12,113 nucleotides of DNA from UBA6544 sp049601975 (GTDB lineage Bacteria > Pseudomonadota > Alphaproteobacteria > UBA8366), in the NCBI GenBank assembly GCA_049601975.1, contig JBMYRC010000124.1, forward strand, positions 1 through 12,113, read 5' to 3'. Positions 6,808 through 12,113 of this stretch are shown piece after piece. The stretch's first letter is position 1. Each line of letters starts with the position of its first letter. The notes beneath the pieces were generated by a model. The model saw nothing but the letters and a program-made list of their open reading frames with translations. It had not been told where the DNA came from and did no database searches. The position numbers and the translations under genes were made by a program.

Positions 6808-8142
6808 TTAACTCCGAAGCAATTTCTTGAGCCGTTCTAGGCTACCAGCCTGCTCAAAACCTCGCACCAAAGAGAGAATCTCCACCGCCCGCTCATGATA
6901 GACTGGCTCAACAAGGTCGCGGAACTTGGCCTCTAGATCATCCCAGCTCAACGGATTTCCTGGATGTCCGCGCGACAGGGATGTCTCCCCTCGACATACC
7001 TGGCCATCATGCAAAGTCACTTCGACAGCAGAGTCGAGCATCTTCCGCCCTTCGGCCGGCACAACCTCGACCTTTGGCAAGAGAGCCCGGAGACTTTCAT
7101 CAACTAGAGTTACTGCGGAGAACCCGTCCGCCCCTAGTCCCTTCCCCACCAATGCTGCTGCGACGCAATAGGTAACGCTGAACTTCGCTTCGAGCGGTGT
7201 TTGCGGGTCTTCGAAACGTGCGACCTTCTTGACACCGGGTGCTACGTATACCTTGACGGATGATACCTGCGTCGCATCAATATCCGACGCAATTTCCATT
7301 GCCGCATCGATGGACGGATGGATACCGTGCAGACAAGCATAGGCCTTAAACGAAGTTTGCAATACCGCCCAGTCACTGCCCAGCGCATTACCGTCCAACA
7401 TCGCTAATTGCGCGTTGCCATCTTGGACAAATGCCTTCACGAACCAGCCTTCAGGTGACAATAAGTCCGGATCGACCGTGACACCCGCTTTCGCCATCCG
7501 GGCACAGACAATACCGTCCTTCGCTGCCTCACCGACCTGCAGCGGCTTTCCCATTCCGCCAAGCATTCCGCGCAACCCCGAGGCCCGCGTGGTGGATAAC
7601 GCCACCGCTTGCGCCGCTTGGCACTCATCCAGACCCATCGCGACGGATACAGCCCCGCTCGACGCCAATCTTCCGATAACTGCGGAAGGATGAAACCAGC
7701 GGAACTGCAAGCTGAAGCCAAAGCGGCGGCCCGAAAGTTTCGCCGCGACTTCATAACCGGCGACAAAGGCCCGCAGCAAAATATCCCCATCGCCCCGCTC
7801 CGTGTCCGCCAATGCCAACAAGGCAGCCCAAGTCACCGCGCTTAAGTGTGAATCCGTCGGGATATGAGTGTCATCAAAATCGAGTGCGTGCGCGGCGACG
7901 CCATTCACCAGCGCCGCTTTCTCCGCATCCGGTGTGGCGCCGATAATCGGCAACCCGGAATCTTCCAAGCCAGCATAGGCTTTGGCCGCGCGGGCAACCG
8001 GCTCCCGACTACCGGCAATCGTGACACCCAACCAATCCACCAGGCATTTCTTGGCGGCGTCGACCACTTCCACAGATAACGGTTTACTGGATGCATCACG
8101 CAGGAAACACCCAATATGCGCAGCGTTGGCGTGCTCGCTCAC
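6808..8142 (-). CDS. MmgE/PrpD family protein (second copy)
   Basis: Member of the MmgE/PrpD fold, which includes 2-methylcitrate dehydratase, cis-aconitate decarboxylase and iminodisuccinate epimerase. The 444 residues match family length. The helical core opens with AKKCLVDWLGVTIAGS (30-45). Active-site candidates are Asp90/Asp91 and His99 in DFDDTHIPTDSHLSAV, His151 in WFHPSAV, Lys199 in GMGKPLQ, and Lys256 with His262/His265 in SFKAYACLHGIHPSID. The usual HPS(A)PV after the first His is shortened to HLSAV, and the usual His after KP is Gln202, so the pocket differs from typical members. The C-terminal RGHPGNPLSWDDLEAKF motif is conserved. The start is GTG at 8142, overlapping the MaoC stop as GTGA, with GAGG just upstream. 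Reaction unknown; dehydration, decarboxylation or epimerisation of a carboxylic acid are the precedents. Confidence 0.87.
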   Translation of the reverse strand: MSEHANAAHIGCFLRDASSKPLSVEVVDAAKKCLVDWLGVTIAGSREPVARAAKAYAGLEDSGLPIIGATPDAEKAALVNGVAAHALDFDDTHIPTDSHLSAVTWAALLALADTERGDGDILLRAFVAGYEVAAKLSGRRFGFSLQFRWFHPSAVIGRLASSGAVSVAMGLDECQAAQAVALSTTRASGLRGMLGGMGKPLQVGEAAKDGIVCARMAKAGVTVDPDLLSPEGWFVKAFVQDGNAQLAMLDGNALGSDWAVLQTSFKAYACLHGIHPSIDAAMEIASDIDATQVSSVKVYVAPGVKKVARFEDPQTPLEAKFSVTYCVAAALVGKGLGADGFSAVTLVDESLRALLPKVEVVPAEGRKMLDSAVEVTLHDGQVCRGETSLSRGHPGNPLSWDDLEAKFRDLVEPVYHERAVEILSLVRGFEQAGSLERLKKLLRS

Positions 8143-8615
8143 GCGGCCTCGTCGCGCGCGCGTTTGGCAACCAACATGCGCAACTCACCGTCGAGACAAA
8201 GCTCGTCTTTTTGATTATGCACCGTCGTGCGCAACACCATGACACCGGTGGTGTTCTGCTCGATCAGTTCAACGATCTCCAATCCCGGATAAAGCGTGTC
8301 GCCCGAGTAGACACCTTTCAAGAATTTGGCGCTGGTCTCTAGCATACCGAGGATACGGACTTCCGTCTCACCGCGCGACATATCCGACGCCCCAGGCGCA
8401 CATTGCGCGAGCACTTGATAGCCATGAGCCAGCAGCCCAGGCAGGCCGAGCGACTTACAATACTCCATGTCGTAATGCAGCGGTCGATTATCGCCGCTGA
8501 CCAGCTGGAACGCATAGAACAACGCTTCGGTGTGGGTACGCGACGGCGCTTCCCAGCACTCTCCAATTTTCAGATCCTCGAAGTAGCGGGGGATCTTCTT
8601 GGTTCGACGCGGCAT
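8139..8615 (-). CDS. MaoC-like (R)-specific enoyl-CoA hydratase / dehydratase
   Basis: Single hot-dog-fold hydratase of 158 residues, the usual size for a one-domain MaoC protein. It should add water to, or remove it from, an enoyl- or hydroxyacyl-CoA. The hydratase-2 motif is LVSGDNRPLHYD at 38-49, with Asp42 and His47 the expected catalytic pair; LPGLLAHGYQV follows at 58-68, and the central strand carries FLKGVYSGDTLYPGLEI at about 98-114. I chose the ATG at 8615 (MPRRTKK) because the open frame further upstream overlaps the end of the neighbouring MmgE/PrpD gene without family similarity, and because GAGGAA at 8622-8627 sits 6 nt before this ATG. It lies 22 nt after the upstream stop and overlaps the downstream GTG start by 4 nt. 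Position between two MmgE/PrpD genes suggests one pathway. An itaconyl-CoA or mesaconyl-CoA hydratase-like role is possible but unproven. Confidence 0.88.
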   Translation of the reverse strand: MPRRTKKIPRYFEDLKIGECWEAPSRTHTEALFYAFQLVSGDNRPLHYDMEYCKSLGLPGLLAHGYQVLAQCAPGASDMSRGETEVRILGMLETSAKFLKGVYSGDTLYPGLEIVELIEQNTTGVMVLRTTVHNQKDELCLDGELRMLVAKRARDEAA

Positions 8616-8621
8616 TCTTCG

Positions 8622-8627
8622 TTCCTC
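8622..8627 (-). promoter_or_regulatory. Shine-Dalgarno fixing the MaoC start
   Basis: On the minus strand this reads GAGGAA followed by a 6-nt spacer and ATG at 8615-8613. It supports the 158-residue form over a 188-residue reading that would begin inside the upstream gene. Confidence 0.7.
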
Positions 8628-8637
8628 GTTCTTGATC

Positions 8638-9993
8638 TTAGTCGCGCAACAGGTCGCCGAGCTTCCTCGCGTTGGGCATGGTATCAACACCGCGCACCGC
8701 ATCAATGATGCCCTGGAATTTATCCGCCGTCATCGACATGCTCGCGATATTGCGCGCCTTGGTCTCCAATTCCTCTGCCGTCATTGGGTTGCCGGGCGAA
8801 CCACGGCAATCGCGGATCAGTTCTTCCTCGACGCTCCCATCCTTGAACTTGATGGTGACGCGCGCACCCAACGTCTCCGGGAACCAGGACTGCACTTCCT
8901 CGTCCGTGTCGGTAAAGATAAATTCCGCCAAAGACACGATCTGCGGGTCGCGCAAATTCTCCTCAATATAAGCATCAAAGTCGTTGCTGCCTTTCACGAC
9001 CTGTAACGCCAGAGCGTAATTCATGGAGAACTGAAACCCGAACATATCTTTTGGCAGGCGGATAGATCCGACCTCGTTCACCGCGTGTTGGTTGGAGCCG
9101 ACATCGATACGCTCAATATCCGCCGCGCCAAAGGGCCGCCGCGCGCGGATCGCCTCAATTCCATCGACCGGCGCGTGGATCATGCCGTTACAGCTGTATT
9201 TTTTGGTCCAGATATCGGCGACGACGAAACGCTCGCCAAGTCCGTCGGTGATAACTTCAGGCGTGTAAGTATCACTGAAAGCGCGCATGCCGAGCGGGCC
9301 TTCCAAAACTGTACTCGGACCGGTCAGGCCCATTTTCGCCAGCATCGCGGCGCGAATGCCCCCCTGCGCCCCGATGCCGCCGTGATAGCGTTTTACCTCA
9401 CCACCGGATTTGTAGCATTCCGTCACACCGGAACAGAAACTGGCGCTGACCGCGAGCGCATGGACCATAGTGTCGGCATCTAGCCCCATCAGTTTACCGG
9501 TCGCGGTGACAGAACCGAGTGGGCCTGCCGCCGAGGTCGGATGGAACCCGCGATAGAGTTGCGAGGGCGATAACGCGTATCCGCAACGACCCATCACCTC
9601 GTAACCGGCGACGACCGCCAACAGGAAATCTTCGCCAGAGCAACCGTCCCGCTCCGCAATCGCCAGCGCGGCCGGCACCACGGCTGGGCCCGGATGCGCC
9701 AAGGCCGGCGCATAAACGTCGTCCATCTCAAAGCCGTGGCCGAACGTGCCGTTCACGAAGGCCGCGTTCTCCGCCGATACCATTTCGCGACAACAGGCAA
9801 TACTAGATTCCGGCTTGTTCCCCTGGGTCATCACGTAGTCGACCGCAAGTTTCAGCCAGGGCTTGCGGGACACACCGATTTGAATGCCCAATTGATCTAG
9901 AATGTGATCTTTTGTCCGTTGGATGATATGCGGCGACAGGTCAGAATACTTCAATTCCGCAACGAATTCGGCAACCTCGCGTGTGACGCCCAT
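8638..9993 (-). CDS. MmgE/PrpD family protein (first copy)
   Basis: A 451-residue MmgE/PrpD-fold protein, clearly diverged from the second copy in this operon. The family start TKDHILDQLGIQIG lies at 27-40. Pocket candidates are Asp91/Asp92 and His100 in EMDDVYAPALAHPGPAV, His151 in GFHPTSAAG, Lys201 in VKRYHGG, and Lys254/Lys255 with His263 in WTKKYSCNGMIHAPVD. The C-terminal DCRGSPGNPMTAEELE motif is typical. Unlike the second copy it keeps the standard HPGPAV element and a His near Lys201, so it looks like a conventional active enzyme. The ATG lies 3 nt after the SDR stop. The ribosome site GGTGGG (10000-10005, read on the minus strand) lies in the last codons of the SDR gene, implying coupled translation. 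The reaction is unassigned: 2-methylcitrate dehydratase (PrpD) is unlikely because no prpB, prpC or acnD is adjacent, and cis-aconitate decarboxylase or another carboxylic-acid lyase/epimerase remains possible. Confidence 0.9.
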   Translation of the reverse strand: MGVTREVAEFVAELKYSDLSPHIIQRTKDHILDQLGIQIGVSRKPWLKLAVDYVMTQGNKPESSIACCREMVSAENAAFVNGTFGHGFEMDDVYAPALAHPGPAVVPAALAIAERDGCSGEDFLLAVVAGYEVMGRCGYALSPSQLYRGFHPTSAAGPLGSVTATGKLMGLDADTMVHALAVSASFCSGVTECYKSGGEVKRYHGGIGAQGGIRAAMLAKMGLTGPSTVLEGPLGMRAFSDTYTPEVITDGLGERFVVADIWTKKYSCNGMIHAPVDGIEAIRARRPFGAADIERIDVGSNQHAVNEVGSIRLPKDMFGFQFSMNYALALQVVKGSNDFDAYIEENLRDPQIVSLAEFIFTDTDEEVQSWFPETLGARVTIKFKDGSVEEELIRDCRGSPGNPMTAEELETKARNIASMSMTADKFQGIIDAVRGVDTMPNARKLGDLLRD

Positions 9994-9996
9994 CTC

Positions 9997-10794
9997 CTAC
10001 CCACCGACCGAACGCATCAATCGGGCATGGCGCTTTTCGATCAGCATGCGGCCTTCATCCTCATGGCTGAACACATAAATCGCGCCTGCCTCAATCCCTG
10101 CAATAACCTTTGCCGCGACATCCGCAGGCTCCATGACATTCTCAGCGACGCGACGATCCATTGGTATTTCCGCGGCGTCCTTTTGAAAATCCGACGGCCG
10201 ATTAGTATTAGTGAAAATGCCCGTCTCTACCTGACCGGGGCACAACATTGAGACGCCAATCTTCGTGTTACGGAGGTCCCGCGCGAGGCTCTCCGTCAGG
10301 CCGACGACCGCGAACTTCGAGGTGTTGTAGACACTGTAACCGTCTCCCGCGAAATGCCCGGCCTCGGACGCGGTGTTAACGATATGGCCTTCCTTGCCGG
10401 ACGCCGCCATGCGCGGCGCAAACGCGCGGACACCATGGATGACGCCCCACAGGTTCACACCGAGAATCCATTCCCAATCCTTGCGGTCGGCATCAAGCAT
10501 GCTACCACGGATCAAGACACCCGCGTTGTTGCAGACAACATGAACGGCGCCAAAGCGATCCCACGCAGTATCGGCCAGCGCCTCAACCTGATCTTCCTTT
10601 GTTACGTCCGTTGGCACACCGATCGCTTCAGCACCGGTCGCCGCGACTTCCGATCTTGCTGCTTCCAGCGAGGCCGCCTCGACATCCGCCATCACGATAT
10701 TCGCACCACGCCCTGCGAAGGCCAAAGATAAGGCTTTCCCAATTCCACTTGCAGCGCCGGTGACGACCGCTGTCTTTCCATTAAAGTCTTTCAT
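9997..10794 (-). CDS. Short-chain dehydrogenase/reductase (classical SDR)
   Basis: NAD(P)-dependent alcohol/ketone oxidoreductase of 265 residues. All classical SDR motifs are present: TGAASGIG at 12-19, NNAG at 89-92, Asn114, Ser143 in NTASEAG, and Tyr156-x-x-x-Lys160 in YNTSK. Asp37 ends the second beta strand, which usually means NAD(H) over NADP(H). The PGQVETGIF stretch (187-194) is the normal post-catalytic loop. The ATG at 10794 has GAGGT (10799-10803) 4 nt upstream. The gene is the first after a 147-nt gap with a large palindrome, and its 3' end carries the ribosome site of the following MmgE/PrpD gene. Its probable job is oxidation of a secondary hydroxyl or reduction of a ketone intermediate, possibly the product of the neighbouring hydratase; this is inferred from context only. 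Confidence 0.93.
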   Translation of the reverse strand: MKDFNGKTAVVTGAASGIGKALSLAFAGRGANIVMADVEAASLEAARSEVAATGAEAIGVPTDVTKEDQVEALADTAWDRFGAVHVVCNNAGVLIRGSMLDADRKDWEWILGVNLWGVIHGVRAFAPRMAASGKEGHIVNTASEAGHFAGDGYSVYNTSKFAVVGLTESLARDLRNTKIGVSMLCPGQVETGIFTNTNRPSDFQKDAAEIPMDRRVAENVMEPADVAAKVIAGIEAGAIYVFSHEDEGRMLIEKRHARLMRSVGG

Positions 10795-10819
10795 ACGTAC
10801 CTCGTTCCCTTACCTATCG

Positions 10820-10930
10820 CCCTAATCCTCTCCCACAAGGGGAGAGGGGATGTCACCGAGCGGCAATCTAAAGTCCCCTCTCCCCTTGTTGGCTAAATGC
10901 CTAAGAGGCGTTTAAGGTTAAGGTGAGGGG
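10820..10930. repeat. Compound palindromic intergenic repeat (REP-like)
   Basis: ACAAGGGGAGAGGGGA (10835-10850) and TCCCCTCTCCCCTTGT (10874-10889) are perfect 16-nt inverted arms around a 23-nt spacer. A competing hairpin forms from CCTCTCCC (10827-10834) and GGGAGAGG (10840-10847). Flanks CCTAATCCTCTCCC on the left and GGTTAAGGTGAGGGG on the right resemble the ends of the 'CCCTCACCCTAACCCTCTCCCC' repeats common between alphaproteobacterial genes. It occupies most of the 147-nt gap (10795-10941) between the amidohydrolase stop and the SDR ribosome site. A transcript across it could fold strongly, so it may attenuate, terminate or stabilise mRNA ends. There is no clear U-tract on either strand directly after the stem. 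Confidence 0.75.
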
Positions 10931-10941
10931 TTCGTTAAAAA

Positions 10942-12113
10942 TTAACCCAGCCGACCATCCATCTTCAATTTCTCAACCTCGGCTTCGACCCGCGTGCCTT
11001 TGAAGAAATCAGGGTTCATGCCCGCATGAAGCCGAGCCGGATTGACGAACATAAAGTCTTCGAAATCTTCATTGTTCAGATATCCGTGCTCCATCAACTC
11101 ATACGCCTCTGAGACGCATTCCCGCATATCGGGAACGTCCCAATGCGAGATATCCGAGCTGAACATCGCATTAAAATGTTTGTCTTTCTCACCCTGAAAA
11201 GCCGTGGCGTTAATACTGTCATCCGCCTCACAGCCAAAGAAGAAGTTGCGGAACTGATCGCGGATAGCGTTACGACTCTCACACCCGCACGCAGCAAACT
11301 CGTCAAGCTCGTCCGGGTTCTCGAAATCCGCCTTCAATGTTTCCAGATAGCTCGTGAAGCTGTTTTCCTTACCGGCAATCATATCGGCACCGTACTCATG
11401 AAAGAAATCCGCCATAGCATCGGTGTCCAGGTTCTTGGGATCGTAGTTGGATATCGCATTCTTATTGCGCTTCTCCCAATGCTCCATGATATCGGCCATC
11501 AAATTAACGGCCCAGCCAACACCGCCCTCTAAGAATCCAAACTTCAACGTCGGGAAGCGTTTGGCCACACCACCCAAGAAGACGGCTTTACAAAAAGCGT
11601 GATTGGCGTGATTGAAGCTGCCGATGTGATTGTAAACATAACTTGAGATTGACTTCATGCTGCCGATGCCTTGATGTCCCGCATGCGAGGTCGGCGCTAC
11701 TTTATGCTTGACGCATTTTGCCCAGAACGGGTCGTAGTCGTATTTACTGTCCATCGCCATGTGATCGTACCACAAGGCATGGCGCGCCCATTCGGGGGCC
11801 TCTTCCTCAACTTGCGGCACGTAGCGGTGGACATTACCCGAAATCATGATGCCTTTGAGGCCTAGCTCACCAATCGCATAGTCCAGCTCGGCAACACCTT
11901 CTTCCGGTGTGGTGGTTGGAATCGCTGCGACTGGCGCCATCCGGTCGGAGAATTCCGCCCATACCGTCGCGTTCATCTTGTTCAGTGCACGACAGGCAGC
12001 CTGGCGAATTTCAGCATCCTTAATGAACAACATATCCAGCCCGAAAGTCGGGTAGAGAACGCTGAAATCAACACCGAGCTCGTCCATTCGCCGATACAGG
12101 AGCCGCGGGATCA
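10942..12113 (-). CDS. Amidohydrolase family 2 (ACMSD-like) metal-dependent hydrolase or decarboxylase, 5' end outside window
   Basis: TIM-barrel amidohydrolase-2 protein; relatives include ACMSD, gamma-resorcylate decarboxylase and hydrolases. The frame stays open to the window edge: eight codons (IPRLLYRR) precede the first visible Met at 12087, and the family's N-terminal HxH metal motif is absent, so the true start lies beyond 12113. From that Met (381 aa visible): His135/His138 in TSHAGHQG are the strand-5 metal ligand region, KAVFLGGVAKRFPTLKFGFLEGG (167-189) is a family hallmark, and Asp312 in FSSDISHWDVPD is the strand-8 ligand. Glu187 sits where ACMSD has catalytic His228, by a from-memory alignment. 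About 120 residues separate Glu187 and Asp312, rich in charged residues, suggesting a large insert. It probably leads the minus-strand group but is separated from the SDR by a palindrome-bearing gap, so it may be a separate transcript. Substrate unknown; aromatic or heterocyclic acids are precedents. Confidence 0.85.
   Translation of the reverse strand, partial: IPRLLYRRMDELGVDFSVLYPTFGLDMLFIKDAEIRQAACRALNKMNATVWAEFSDRMAPVAAIPTTTPEEGVAELDYAIGELGLKGIMISGNVHRYVPQVEEEAPEWARHALWYDHMAMDSKYDYDPFWAKCVKHKVAPTSHAGHQGIGSMKSISSYVYNHIGSFNHANHAFCKAVFLGGVAKRFPTLKFGFLEGGVGWAVNLMADIMEHWEKRNKNAISNYDPKNLDTDAMADFFHEYGADMIAGKENSFTSYLETLKADFENPDELDEFAACGCESRNAIRDQFRNFFFGCEADDSINATAFQGEKDKHFNAMFSSDISHWDVPDMRECVSEAYELMEHGYLNNEDFEDFMFVNPARLHAGMNPDFFKGTRVEAEVEKLKMDGRLG

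Noticed and set aside
8616..8705. N-terminal extension of the MaoC gene to an ATG at 8705
   Set aside because: The extra 30 residues overlap the end of the upstream gene, look unlike the family, and a good ribosome site precedes the ATG at 8615.
9085..9483. 132-residue plus-strand open frame opposite the MmgE/PrpD gene
   Set aside because: The minus strand encodes conserved MmgE/PrpD pocket residues here; no ribosome site or motif on the plus strand.

Overview
The window looks like chromosomal DNA of an alphaproteobacterium, perhaps Rhodospirillales- or Rhizobiales-like. This is inferred from the gene mix (CaiB/BaiF CoA-transferases, MmgE/PrpD proteins, MaoC hydratase, FOXRED1-like oxidase, phosphonate monoester hydrolase-type sulfatase), the moderately high GC, GTG/TTG starts, tight gene packing and the style of its palindromic intergenic repeats. 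It is accessory catabolic DNA. No tRNA, rRNA, CRISPR array, transposase or phage gene was seen.

Left half, plus strand (3-6044), five genes in one direction: an FAD-dependent amine/amino-acid oxidase-like protein; a formylglycine-type hydrolase of the phosphonate monoester hydrolase (PMH) branch of the sulfatases; a GpdQ-like binuclear metallophosphodiesterase 18 nt downstream; and two class III (CaiB/BaiF) CoA-transferases overlapping by 4 nt. The first CoA-transferase lacks the catalytic aspartate (Val171) and the second keeps it (Asp167), which suggests a heteromeric enzyme with one non-catalytic subunit. The layout suggests hydrolysis of a phosphodiester or phosphonate ester by two unrelated folds, oxidation of an amine-type product, and CoA activation of a carboxylate. 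The actual substrate cannot be read from the sequence.

Right half, minus strand (12113 down to 6096), six genes reading toward the first group: an amidohydrolase-2 (ACMSD-like) protein cut by the window edge; a 147-nt gap holding a strong palindromic repeat; an SDR dehydrogenase; an MmgE/PrpD protein; a MaoC-like hydratase; a second MmgE/PrpD protein; and a small membrane protein with a degenerate cyclic-nucleotide-binding (Popeye-like) domain. From the SDR onward the genes are 28 nt apart or less, or overlap, so they are probably one transcript.

The two groups converge on a 51-nt spacer (6045-6095) that carries a hairpin of the common 'CCTGAGCxTGTCGAAGG' repeat type. Taken together, CoA-transferase, hydratase, two MmgE/PrpD proteins, dehydrogenase and amidohydrolase look like an uncharacterised organic-acid or CoA-ester catabolic locus. 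All functional assignments come from motif recognition by eye. Comparisons with named reference enzymes (RlPMH, GpdQ, Frc, ACMSD, ACOD1) are from memory and not from a computed alignment.
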